From DATGJX01 sp963830545 (lineage in GTDB: Bacteria > Vulcanimicrobiota > Vulcanimicrobiia > Vulcanimicrobiales > Vulcanimicrobiaceae), in the NCBI GenBank assembly GCA_963830545.1, contig CAWHMK010000001.1, forward strand, positions 496,001-560,000: DNA of 64,000 bases, given 5' to 3'. The number at the start of each line of letters is the position of its first letter. Position 1 is the first letter of the stretch. A model generated the notes under the pieces. The model was given only the letters and a program-made list of their open reading frames with translations, had not been told where the DNA came from and ran no database searches. Shown here in pieces: positions 49,365 to 57,140 of the stretch. Made by a program: the position numbers and the translations under genes.

Positions 49365-49976
49365 CCATTGTCGAGGATCATGCGCTTACGCGAATCGGAT
49401 TGCGTACCGCGCTTTCTACCGAGTTCGACGTGGTTGGGCAAGCGGCGGATCGGCATCGCCGGGTTGGGAGGTGATCGCCCGCGAGCGGCCCGATGTCGCG
49501 ATTCGTTGACATCGGACTTCCCGGTATCGATGGCATTGCGCTGACGCAGCGCGTACACCGTGAGGCTCCAGGCACGCGCTTTGTGATCATTACGATGATC
49601 GATGTGGAGCAGGAGGTGCTGGCGCGCTTGCTGCAGGCGCGGATGCATACGTGCTGAAAACCGCCGAGCCGGATCGCATCGTCGACGCAGTCCGTATCGC
49701 AAGTGAGGCGGCGCGTATTTCGATCGGCGGATCGCGAACGTGGCGTTAGCGAGATTCACGGTGAACCGGCGAATTCGCCCGTATCGCCGCTCACGGCGCG
49801 CGAAACCGAGGTGCTTCGCCTCATAGCGGACGGCGCTGGAAATAGCGACATCGCTCATCGGCTAAACATCGGTCTCGGCACAGTCAAGGGCACACATTCG
49901 CGACATACTGGAAAAATTGGCAGCATCCGATCGCACGCAAGCGGCAGTAGTCGCTCTCCGGCAACACTATATTTAG
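49340..49976 (+). CDS. NarL/LuxR-type response regulator, several frameshifts
   Basis: About 210 residues. The receiver starts RIAIVEDHALTRIGLRTALS, with the phospho-Asp region PDVAIVDIGLPGIDGIALTQ and the switch Lys in AYVLKTAEPDRIVDAVRIAS. The output helix-turn-helix is PLTARETEVLRLIADGAGNS, DIAHRLNIGLGTVKGT-like. Frame changes lie near 49460, 49500, 49630, 49730 and 49890; it ends VVALRQHYI at 49976. It overlaps the kinase end and is its likely partner. The exact start is not clear. Confidence 0.75.
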
Positions 49977-50064
49977 CGCTACCGCGCTTTTGCTCACTTT
50001 TGCCGGCCGGACAGCACTCGCATCGCGATCGATTCAGCGGTAACGCTTAACATGAGAATGAAAA

Positions 50065-50126
50065 CCCCTCGACGAGCTCGGGGTCGTTCGACACGCTCAC
50101 GATGACAAAATGAGCTCACGATGACA
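50065..50126. repeat. Interspersed GATGACA repeat, copy 3
   Basis: CCCCTCGACGAGCTCGGGG at the start is identical to copy 2, and CTCACGATGACA occurs twice at the end. It lies between the response regulator and the tmRNA terminator. Confidence 0.8.
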
Positions 50127-50132
50127 ATTAAA

Positions 50133-50154
50133 AAAGCGCGCTGATGCGCGCTTT
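50133..50154 (-). terminator. Rho-independent terminator of tmRNA
   Basis: AAAGCGCGC pairs with GCGCGCTTT around a four-base loop; on the minus strand the stem is followed by TTTTTTAATTG. It starts 13 bases after the tmRNA 3' end. Confidence 0.85.
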
Positions 50155-50167
50155 CAATTTGAATTTT

Positions 50168-50522
50168 TGGTGGAGCTGTCGGGGTACTGCCCCCCGAGTC
50201 CGAAAAGGCGGACCAGCGCTTTCTCCAGGCTGAGCTTCGAATTTGACTTACTCGAACGCACGCCCCGAAGCCGGGCTTATCGTTCGCAGCAGACCCTTTT
50301 TCTTGCGTGCATGCCGAGTCGATCATGCGCGCCAGCCCGAGTTCATGACCGGAAGGCGAAGTGGTTCGGGCCGACTCTTCACCGCCGGTGGCTACCTTAG
50401 ATTAAGCAGCCAGTGCGTATTCAGTGTTCGCGTGTATAACGCTTGCGATCGTTTTAGGAGTGCTCGCAACTCCGCCTGCTTACGTTGACCGCGGACCTTC
50501 CCGTCGAACCTATTTCAGCCCC
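50168..50522 (-). ncRNA. ssrA: Transfer-messenger RNA (tmRNA)
   Basis: 355 bases. The 5' end GGGGCTG pairs with CAGCTCC at the 3' end, followed by A and an encoded CCA. The 5' part has the usual GGTTCGACGGGA region. The tag frame is GCA-initiated and reads ASVIHANTEYALAA followed by TAA, ending in the normal ALAA degron. It rescues stalled ribosomes with SmpB. A -10 box (TATACT, minus strand 50538-50533, with an extended TG) lies just upstream. Confidence 0.95.
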
Positions 50523-50532
50523 GCGTCCGAAA

Positions 50533-50538
50533 AGTATA
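50533..50538 (-). promoter_or_regulatory. Extended -10 box of the ssrA promoter
   Basis: Minus-strand TGTTATACT gives TATACT with an upstream TG, ten bases before the mature 5' end. No clear -35 is seen. Confidence 0.5.
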
Positions 50539-50576
50539 ACATGCCGCCGCAACGCTTGGTTGCAGCCGCGGGCGGG

Positions 50577-50582
50577 TATACT
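50577..50582 (+). promoter_or_regulatory. -10 box of the LolA-like gene
   Basis: TATACT lies 34 bases before the ATG at 50617, with CTTGGT about 16 bases upstream as a weak -35. It is divergent from the ssrA promoter. Confidence 0.45.
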
Positions 50583-50616
50583 GTTCGCTACCCTCAAGCG
50601 AATACAAGGAGCAGCC

Positions 50617-51108
50617 ATGCGAACGGTCCTCGGGATGACCATCGCGCTAGCCCTGTGCGCCCCTTCGGCGGCCGGAGCTGCGTCAACCAATGCTTCCACT
50701 GACCTGGGCAGAATGGTCAGCACGTACCAAGGCGTCCACGTCGTCCGGGTCGTCGAGCGATTCGAAAACGGCGCTGTCGCGACGGTCGACGTCATGCCGG
50801 CGGGCCAGTATCGCATCGCGAGCACCGGCGGCCAAGACCCGGCGCTGATCGTCAAACTCGCGACGCAACCGGTTCCCGACGTGAGCGACTCCACCGCTTA
50901 CGCGGTGAAATCGATTGGCACGAAGACGCTCGACGGCGTGCGAGCACGCGGTTACAGCATTGCCGCCGCGGATGGGTCGTACAACGAAACCGCGTGGTTC
51001 AATCAGCAGAGTAATTTGCCGCTGAGCGCGGACGTGCAGACGCAAGGGCACAACGTGAACTTGCAATTCGGCGATTACAACGACTCGGTTTTAATCGGCG
51101 CGCGCTAG
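50617..51108 (+). CDS. Secreted LolA/DUF2092-like protein
   Basis: 163 residues. ATG 50617 follows AAGGAG and opens a signal peptide ending at AAGAAS. The mature part has the pattern of the LolA-like open barrel: MVSTYQGVHVVRVVERFENG, TLDGVRARGYSIAA, then YNETAWFNQQSNLPLSADVQ and VNLQFGDYNDSVLIGAR. Proteins of this fold carry or sense lipids in the periplasm; here there is no partner gene to fix the role. The longer frame upstream overlaps the tmRNA. Confidence 0.7.
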   Translation: MRTVLGMTIALALCAPSAAGAASTNASTDLGRMVSTYQGVHVVRVVERFENGAVATVDVMPAGQYRIASTGGQDPALIVKLATQPVPDVSDSTAYAVKSIGTKTLDGVRARGYSIAAADGSYNETAWFNQQSNLPLSADVQTQGHNVNLQFGDYNDSVLIGAR

Positions 51109-51178
51109 CGAGCGATCGGAGCGGAAGCCGGAAACAGCGCTGCGGATACGCTGGGCTGCCGCGCGCGCGGAGTTGAGG

Positions 51179-51538
51179 CTACGCGGTCCTTTTTACGGCA
51201 CGTTCCTTCAGTACGTGATTCGTAACGATGCCGACGATCATCATAATAATGCCGCCGATCAGCGCCGGCGTGAATCCGTCGACTTTAAAGCCCGGCGCGA
51301 TCCACGTGGCAAGCCAGAACATCAACGCATTCACGACGATGATGAACAGCCCCAGCGTGACGATAGTCAGCGGCAACGTCAGTACCAGGACGATCGGTCG
51401 AACGATCGCGTTCACGATGCCGAAAATGAACGCCGCGAATACGGCGGCGCCGAAGCCGGCGGCATGAATGCCCGGAACGTACAACGCGATGCAATAAAAG
51501 ACGATGCCGTTGATGAGCAAACGGAGCAGAAAGTTCAT
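51179..51538 (-). CDS. YvlD/DUF360-type four-helix membrane protein (phage-holin-like family)
   Basis: 119 residues with four hydrophobic helices and the family core FGIVNAIVRPIVLVLTLPLT, IVTLGLFIIVVNALMFWLAT. Despite the family name in databases it is a common chromosomal gene without link to phage. It starts five bases after uvrC, so it is probably co-transcribed. Confidence 0.87.
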   Translation of the reverse strand: MNFLLRLLINGIVFYCIALYVPGIHAAGFGAAVFAAFIFGIVNAIVRPIVLVLTLPLTIVTLGLFIIVVNALMFWLATWIAPGFKVDGFTPALIGGIIMMIVGIVTNHVLKERAVKRTA

Positions 51539-51542
51539 GACT

Positions 51543-53576
51543 TCACTCTCCTAGCGCGGCTTTGACTTGCGCAGCCAAAGCCGGTGTCATCCCTTTGACC
51601 GCCGCGATTTCGTCGACGCCGGCGCGTTTGATTGCGGCCAGCGAGCCGAACGCGGTAAGCAGTCGCTTCTTGCGCACGGGGCCAACCCCTGCAAGCGCGT
51701 CCAGAGCCGAGTGGGTCATCGCTTTTGCGCGCCGCTGACGATGGTACGTGATTGCAAAACGGTGTGCTTCGTCGCGAATGCGCATCACCAAATGCAGCGC
51801 GGCGGAATTCGGCGGCAGCACGATGGGGTCGGATTGGCCCGGCAGGTACAGCCATTCGTGCTCTTTCGCCAGGCCCGCAACGGGAATGCCGGTCATATCG
51901 AGTTCCTCGAGCACCTCCACGACGGCATTGAGCTGGCCTTTCCCACCGTCGATCAGCAGTAAATCCGGCTTCTTGTTGAACTTTTCTTTCTTTGCGAGCT
52001 CTTTTTCCAAACGCGCTTCGACGACCTCGGCAGATGCATCTCCGTGATGATTGCCGCCGCGATCGCGATCGTCGGCGTCCGTGCGAGCACGCAAATACCG
52101 CAGACGGCGGCGAAGCGTTTCCTGCATCATCGCGAAATCGTTCGGCCCCTTATCGTATTGAATCTTGAATTTGCGGTACTCGCTTTTCTTCGCGCGACCT
52201 TCGACGAACACGACCATGGAACTCACCGGATTCGTTCCCTGAATATTCGAGATATCGTAACATTCGATCCGGTGCGGTAAGTCGGGTAGTTCGAGCGCGT
52301 CGGCCAGTTCTGCGAGCGAGCGCGCCTGCGCCGTTTCCTGCACTTCCTGATTTGCCAGAAACGCTTTCAAATTCTGCTCGGCGTTCTTCTGCACCAAACG
52401 CATGTAGCCGGCACGATCGCCCCGGTGCGGCACGAGCAAACGCACGCGCACGCCTTTCGTTTCGGTAAGCCAACTTTCGATGACGCTGTAATCTTCGGGC
52501 AGCGCTTGCACCAGAATTTCCTTTGGGATCGCGCCGGCAGCACCGCGCGAGCGCCGGTGTTTTTGCGGCACGGGAGCCTGGTTGTCGCGCGCAGCGCGAA
52601 TATGCGCGAGTGGTGAAATGCCCGGCGCATCAGGCGCGGCTGCCGTACGCGCGGTGTAAAATTGCTTCAGAAATTCACTAAAGAGCACCGCATCGGTTTG
52701 TTCGTGGACGCCGTCGAGAATGAAATGCTCCTGTCCGATGAGTTTACCGTCGCGCACCATGAACACTTGCATGCAGGCTTGGCCCTGCGAGCGCGCAACG
52801 GCGACAAGGTCCATGTCGAGCCGCGAGCGCCACACGACTTTCTGGCTTTCGGTGACGCGTCGGACTTGCACGATGCGATCGCGAATGCGCGCGGCCGTTT
52901 CGAAATTGTAATTCTCGGCAGAATGCACCATCTCGCTCTGCATCCGCGCGAGCAGCGATTCTTGCTTGCCTTCGAGGAACAGCACGACTTCTTCGATCAT
53001 GCCGTTGTAATCATCTTCAGTTTGGTAACCGACGCACGGCGCGAGACAGTGCTTAATGTGGTATTGCAGGCACGGGCGGCGGCGCCGGCCATCAATGGGT
53101 TCGGGGCACGTGCGTATCGGAAAAACGAGTCGCACGAGATCGACGAGTTCACGCAGGCCGTGCGCGTTTGTGTACGGACCGAAATACCGCGCGCCGTCGT
53201 CCTTCACGACACGCGTGAACAGCACGCGCGGAAACGGCTCATTCGTGACTTTGAGGTACGGATAGCGCTTGTCATCGCGCAAGCGAACGTTGTACGGCGG
53301 CTGATAGCGCTTGATGAGATTCGCTTCAAGAATGAGCGCTTCGACTTCATTCGTGACGACGATCGTGCGAACGTCGGCGACGCGTTCCACCATCGCCTGC
53401 GTTCGAATATGGTGCGCGGCGCTGTCCTGGAAATACGAACGCACGCGGTTGCGCAGCGAAACCGCTTTTCCGATGTACAGTACGTCGCCGTTGCGATCGA
53501 CCATCATGTACACGCCCGGCGAATCCGGTACCTGACTGAGGGTCTGAGCGAGCGGCGTGGATCCGGCCGTGCTCAT
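51543..53576 (-). CDS. uvrC: Excinuclease ABC subunit C
   Basis: 677 residues, intact. The GIY-YIG nuclease starts SPGVYMMVDRNGDVLYIGKA. A Cys-rich stretch (CLQYHIKHCLAPCVGY) may hold an iron-sulfur cluster, as known for UvrC. The UVR interaction motif lies near FETAARIRDRIVQVRR. The second, RNase H-like nuclease includes IECYDISNIQGTNPVSSMVV and DLLLIDGGKGQLNAVVEVL, and two helix-hairpin-helix motifs end the protein (LAGVGPVRKKRLLTAFGSLA). It makes both cuts around damaged DNA in nucleotide excision repair. Confidence 0.98.
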   Translation of the reverse strand: MSTAGSTPLAQTLSQVPDSPGVYMMVDRNGDVLYIGKAVSLRNRVRSYFQDSAAHHIRTQAMVERVADVRTIVVTNEVEALILEANLIKRYQPPYNVRLRDDKRYPYLKVTNEPFPRVLFTRVVKDDGARYFGPYTNAHGLRELVDLVRLVFPIRTCPEPIDGRRRRPCLQYHIKHCLAPCVGYQTEDDYNGMIEEVVLFLEGKQESLLARMQSEMVHSAENYNFETAARIRDRIVQVRRVTESQKVVWRSRLDMDLVAVARSQGQACMQVFMVRDGKLIGQEHFILDGVHEQTDAVLFSEFLKQFYTARTAAAPDAPGISPLAHIRAARDNQAPVPQKHRRSRGAAGAIPKEILVQALPEDYSVIESWLTETKGVRVRLLVPHRGDRAGYMRLVQKNAEQNLKAFLANQEVQETAQARSLAELADALELPDLPHRIECYDISNIQGTNPVSSMVVFVEGRAKKSEYRKFKIQYDKGPNDFAMMQETLRRRLRYLRARTDADDRDRGGNHHGDASAEVVEARLEKELAKKEKFNKKPDLLLIDGGKGQLNAVVEVLEELDMTGIPVAGLAKEHEWLYLPGQSDPIVLPPNSAALHLVMRIRDEAHRFAITYHRQRRAKAMTHSALDALAGVGPVRKKRLLTAFGSLAAIKRAGVDEIAAVKGMTPALAAQVKAALGE

Positions 53577-53660
53577 CGAGTTCCGAGTTTCCTTCGAGAC
53601 GAAGACCCGAATTGCTGCGAAACGGTGGCGCTCGCCATGGAGTCTTTGTTCAGGCAGCCG

Positions 53661-54275
53661 CTACGATGGATTGCGCTGAGCCGCGCGGCTGCGCACGAAG
53701 ATGAAAATGACGGCGGCAACGACGGCAAGCGCGATGATGAGAAGCGCATACTTCTGCACGGCGCCAATCACCTCGTGCGAGTGCTCACCGAGCGCATTGC
53801 CTGCGAGAATCAATCCACCACAAAAAATCAGCGAACCGCAAAACGTCCATAAATAGAAGGCCGCGAGCGGCATTTCCGCAATTCCGGCCGGTATGCCGAC
53901 GATGCCGCGAATGACCGGAATGAAACGGCAAATGAAAATCGCAAACCGTCCGTAACGCGCGAAAAAGCCCTCGACTTTCTCCATTTCCGCTTCATGAAAG
54001 CGCACGTACCGGCCGTAGCGATTCACGAACGGCCGTCCGCCGTAACGCCCGACGGCATATGCGATGGTTTGCCCGAGCAGTTCTGCAACGACGGCGACGG
54101 CGATCGCGAGCCACACGCTGGAAAGATGGCCCGTTGCGGCAAGCGCGCCAGCCGCGGGAAGTACGATTTCGCTTCCGATCGGCGCGCCGATGTTCGCGAG
54201 CGTCATCGCCACGAACAACCCGCCGTAGCCGGCGTGATCGACTAAATTCAAAAAGAATACCGTGAACGCGTGCAC
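53661..54275 (-). CDS. DedA family membrane protein (VTT domain)
   Basis: 204 residues with five or six hydrophobic segments. The conserved DedA region is clear: IGAPIGSEIVLPAAGALAAT near the start and the motif FFARYGRFAIFICRFIPVIR, then GIVGIPAGIAEMP. DedA proteins act as lipid scramblases or undecaprenyl-phosphate recycling transporters and affect envelope stability. It lies between uvrC and the Clp N-domain gene. Confidence 0.92.
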   Translation of the reverse strand: MHAFTVFFLNLVDHAGYGGLFVAMTLANIGAPIGSEIVLPAAGALAATGHLSSVWLAIAVAVVAELLGQTIAYAVGRYGGRPFVNRYGRYVRFHEAEMEKVEGFFARYGRFAIFICRFIPVIRGIVGIPAGIAEMPLAAFYLWTFCGSLIFCGGLILAGNALGEHSHEVIGAVQKYALLIIALAVVAAVIFIFVRSRAAQRNPS

Positions 54276-54284
54276 GAGGGGTCC

Positions 54285-54689
54285 TTACTCGGAAGCGGCC
54301 GCGGTGTTGCGCGTCTTTGCGCGACGCAATATTTCAGCGGCGAGACTGCCGCCTTCCGCCATGATGGCGTCGAACAAATCGGCGGGTTCTACGGGGCGAT
54401 CGCCCGCCTGCTGTTCCGCGAGATTCACTACCTTGCGGACGCGAGGCGTGACGAGAATGCCTTCCCACATGCGATCTTCGCCCGTTCCCAGAGCGCGCCG
54501 AGCTTCAGCATGTACTTCACCAGTGTCGATTTGCTCCGCGCGCAAGCGTTCGGAAACGGCACTATCCTGCTCTTCGAGCAGCGCCACGAGCAGATGCTCG
54601 ACTCCGACGTAATAGTGGTTGTGATTGCGGCATTCTTGTTCGGCGGCGCGCAGCACGCGGCCCGAGGCGGGACTAAACTTCGCGAACAA
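54285..54689 (-). CDS. Stand-alone Clp N-terminal (ClpN) domain protein
   Basis: About 135 residues: SGRVLRAAEQECRNHNHYYV, GVEHLLVALLEEQDSAVSER and TPRVRKVVNLAEQQAGDRPV are the two repeats of the double ClpN domain found at the front of ClpA and ClpC, here without ATPase. Such proteins may serve as adaptors or decoys for Clp proteases. Start is not sure: TTG 54689 or an unusual ATT at 54701 closer to GAGGA. A longer open frame upstream runs through the tRNA gene and is not real. Confidence 0.8.
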   Translation of the reverse strand: MFAKFSPASGRVLRAAEQECRNHNHYYVGVEHLLVALLEEQDSAVSERLRAEQIDTGEVHAEARRALGTGEDRMWEGILVTPRVRKVVNLAEQQAGDRPVEPADLFDAIMAEGGSLAAEILRRAKTRNTAAASE

Positions 54690-54747
54690 TTGCTTTAGAA
54701 TGTGTCCTCGTCTTAGGGGCTGGAAAGCGGACCGGGGGGCCAAAATA

Positions 54748-54821
54748 TCGGGGCGACTGGATTCGAACCAGCGACCTCTTCGTCCCGAACGAAGCGCTCT
54801 ACCAAGCTGAGCCACGCCCCG
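54748..54821 (-). tRNA. tRNA-Pro (CGG anticodon)
   Basis: A full 74-base cloverleaf: acceptor CGGGGCG with CGCCCCG, D-stem GCTC with GAGC, anticodon stem CTTCG with CGAAG around TTCGGGA (anticodon CGG), and T-arm GCTGG-TTCGAAT-CCAGT. CCA is not encoded. Confidence 0.96.
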
Positions 54822-54923
54822 ACAACAAAAACTCCCATTGGTTCGGGTGGTCGTCAAGCCCTCCTGCAAAGACGGTGATCCTGTGCGGGAAAGTTCCCCG
54901 CCGCTAAGAAGACCCAACCAGAA

Positions 54924-55613
54924 ATGAGATATCTCATCGTTGGCTGCGGGCGTGTCGGCTCTACGCTGGCTAAGCTGCTCGATGCCGACAGCAACGAGGT
55001 CATCGTCGTAGACGAGAATCCTTCGGCATTCAAGCGCCTGGGCCAAAAATTCAAAGGTCACGTGGTGGTGGGCACGGGTATCGACTACGACGTGCTCAAA
55101 CGCGCCGGCGCGCAAACCAGCGACGGATTCATCGCTGTGACTAACGGCGACAATCGGAATGTGATGGCCGCGCTAATCGCGCAGCGCATGTTCGGCATAA
55201 AGAAAGTCGTGGCGCGCATTTATGACCCTACGCGCGGAATGATGTACCGTGATCTCGGCATCGAAACCGTATGCCCGACGACCGTTGGCGCGAAGATGAT
55301 CCGCGACATGCTCGTCGAGGCGCCGTGGGACACGTTGCAATCGTTTGACTTTGGGACGGTGACGTCGCTACGAGCCGTCGTTCGCGCCGCCGATTCGGGC
55401 AAACGCGTCTCCGAATTCGAGCGCCCCGGCCGCATTCGAATCGCCGCCGTGCGAACGGGCAAGACCGTTCGCGTGCCCGGTGAGGACACGATTTTGAGCG
55501 AGGGCGATGAGATCAACGCGATCGTTGCGCCAGATGCGATTAGCGAATTCGCGCAGATGTTTCAAATCGATCGCGATCGCACAGTCGCGGCCGCCGGATC
55601 GGGGGGCGCATAA
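54924..55613 (+). CDS. TrkA family potassium uptake regulator (TrkA-N plus TrkA-C)
   Basis: 229 residues. The N-terminal Rossmann domain has YLIVGCGRVGSTLAKLLDAD and the acid at VIVVDENPSAFKRLG for NAD(H) binding. The C-terminal TrkA-C domain starts near ERPGRIRIAAVRTGKTVRVP and ends NAIVAPDAISEF. Such proteins gate potassium channels or antiporters from the cytoplasm. It is two bases ahead of a second TrkA-N gene, and both face a cation/H+ antiporter. Confidence 0.92.
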   Translation: MRYLIVGCGRVGSTLAKLLDADSNEVIVVDENPSAFKRLGQKFKGHVVVGTGIDYDVLKRAGAQTSDGFIAVTNGDNRNVMAALIAQRMFGIKKVVARIYDPTRGMMYRDLGIETVCPTTVGAKMIRDMLVEAPWDTLQSFDFGTVTSLRAVVRAADSGKRVSEFERPGRIRIAAVRTGKTVRVPGEDTILSEGDEINAIVAPDAISEFAQMFQIDRDRTVAAAGSGGA

Positions 55614-55615
55614 CG

Positions 55616-56035
55616 ATGTTCATTCTGATCGTTGGCGGCGGCAAAGTCGGTTCCTATTTGACCCGCGCGCTGCTCAAAGCCGGCCACGAAGTGGTGATGG
55701 TCGAGAAGGAAGAGCGCAAAGCACGCATGCTCGAGCAATTAATAGAACAAAAGGTGACAGTGACCGGGGACGGCTGCGACCCGCTCGTTCTCGAACAAGC
55801 CGGCCTCAATCGCGCCGACGTCGTCGTTGCGGACACGGGCGATGATGAAGACAATTTGGTCGTCTGCCTCATCGCGAAGAAAAAGAGTACGACGGCGCGG
55901 GTCATTGCGCGTGTGAACAATCCGGCGAACAAGATGATCTTCGATTCGCTCGATCGCGAAAACCCGGTTTCGATAATTTCCTCGACCGAGATTATCCTGG
56001 ACGTCATCAGCCGGCAGATTACCGCGACGGTCTAG
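55616..56035 (+). CDS. TrkA-N domain protein (no TrkA-C domain)
   Basis: 139 residues, one Rossmann domain: LIVGGGKVGSYLTRALLKAG, VVMVEKEERKARML and GDGCDPLVLEQAGLNRADVV. The ligand-sensing TrkA-C domain is missing, so it probably forms a mixed complex with the neighbouring protein. Its TAG overlaps the convergent antiporter stop by four bases. Confidence 0.9.
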   Translation: MFILIVGGGKVGSYLTRALLKAGHEVVMVEKEERKARMLEQLIEQKVTVTGDGCDPLVLEQAGLNRADVVVADTGDDEDNLVVCLIAKKKSTTARVIARVNNPANKMIFDSLDRENPVSIISSTEIILDVISRQITATV

Positions 56036-57135
56036 TCGGGCTCGAGCTCCAGCCGCTCCAATCGCGGCGCGAGCGTAAGCGTTCCAAGTAGAATCGTTAC
56101 GACCACGACCGCGAACGTCGCATCGATCACAAGATTGCGCTGAACGATGGCTGCCGGAGTTGCGAGCGCGAGCGCCAGTGAGAGCGCGCCGCGAATTCCC
56201 GCCATGCGCACCACGGTTCGCCAGAATGGTCTAAGCCGGGCGCGAGCCAACCAAAGCAGCCCATAAGAAAGCAGAATGCGACCCAAGAATACGGCGCCGA
56301 GCGTTATTCCGGCGGCGGGAAGAACGTGCGCGAGCCGCGTGAAATCGAGCGCCGCGCCGATGAGAAAAAACAGCACGACGTTCGCAACGATCGCGACTAT
56401 ATCCCAAAATTTTTCCACGCCTTCCGCCGATGCGACGCTGATGCGGTGTCGCTCCAATTCCCGCAGCACGATCCCGAACGTGAGCACCGCAAAAATTCCC
56501 GACCACCCCGCACGCTCTGCAACAATATATGCGCCATACGCGCCCGCAAACGTTGCAATGCTCTGCACCGGGGCCGCGATCTGCTTGCGAAGCGCAAACG
56601 CGCCGAGATAAGCGAGCGCGCCGCCGACGGCGATACCCAGGACCACGCCGGCCAACGCCTGACCCGACACCCGCAGTATGCCCGTCGCGCCGGCAGATGC
56701 AATCAGCGCAGCAATCATCGCCCGATACAGTACGACGGCGACGGCATCGTTGAGCAGCGACTCGCTCTCGACGATCGTCGCGAGTCTGCGTGGAACGGGC
56801 AGCCGTCGAAAGATCGCGACGACTGCCACCGGGTCGGTCGCGCTCAATATAGCGCCGAGCAGCAGTGCGGGGCCCCATTGGAAGCCGCCGATGTAATGCA
56901 CGCACAGTGCGATGACGCCCGCGGTCAAACCAACGCCCGGAACGGCGAGCAACGCAATCGGCACAAATGCCTTTCGCATCAGATGAAAATCCAAATGCCA
57001 CGCACCCTCGAAGATGAGCGCCGGCAAGAATACATACAGCGTCGCTTGCCCGAATAGTACGGTCAGCCGCCCGGGAAATGCAACTCCAAACGCAATTCCG
57101 GCAACCAGCAGCGCCGCAATATGCCAGAGCTTCAT
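56032..57135 (-). CDS. CPA1-type Na+(K+)/H+ antiporter (NhaP-like)
   Basis: 367 residues from ATG 57135, with ten to twelve helices. Conserved segments: LPALIFEGAWHLDF, GAILSATDPVAVVAIFRRLP with the ion-site Asp, and IVESESLLNDAVAVVLYRAM, then AGIRGALSLALALATPA. It exchanges Na+ or K+ for protons. The C-terminal regulatory domain found in many relatives is missing; the convergent TrkA pair could supply it. Last gene of the housekeeping operon. Confidence 0.92.
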   Translation of the reverse strand: MKLWHIAALLVAGIAFGVAFPGRLTVLFGQATLYVFLPALIFEGAWHLDFHLMRKAFVPIALLAVPGVGLTAGVIALCVHYIGGFQWGPALLLGAILSATDPVAVVAIFRRLPVPRRLATIVESESLLNDAVAVVLYRAMIAALIASAGATGILRVSGQALAGVVLGIAVGGALAYLGAFALRKQIAAPVQSIATFAGAYGAYIVAERAGWSGIFAVLTFGIVLRELERHRISVASAEGVEKFWDIVAIVANVVLFFLIGAALDFTRLAHVLPAAGITLGAVFLGRILLSYGLLWLARARLRPFWRTVVRMAGIRGALSLALALATPAAIVQRNLVIDATFAVVVVTILLGTLTLAPRLERLELEPD

Positions 57136-57140
57136 CTTCT

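Noticed and set aside
51179..51538. Phage holin as a sign of a prophage
   Set aside because: It belongs to the YvlD-type family common on chromosomes, and there are no phage genes nearby.
54840..54920. Small structured RNA between tRNA-Pro and trkA
   Set aside because: Some self-complementary bases are visible but no known motif such as the SRP RNA loop.
54690..55115. Extension of the ClpN-domain protein
   Set aside because: It would run backwards through the tRNA-Pro gene and the start of trkA.
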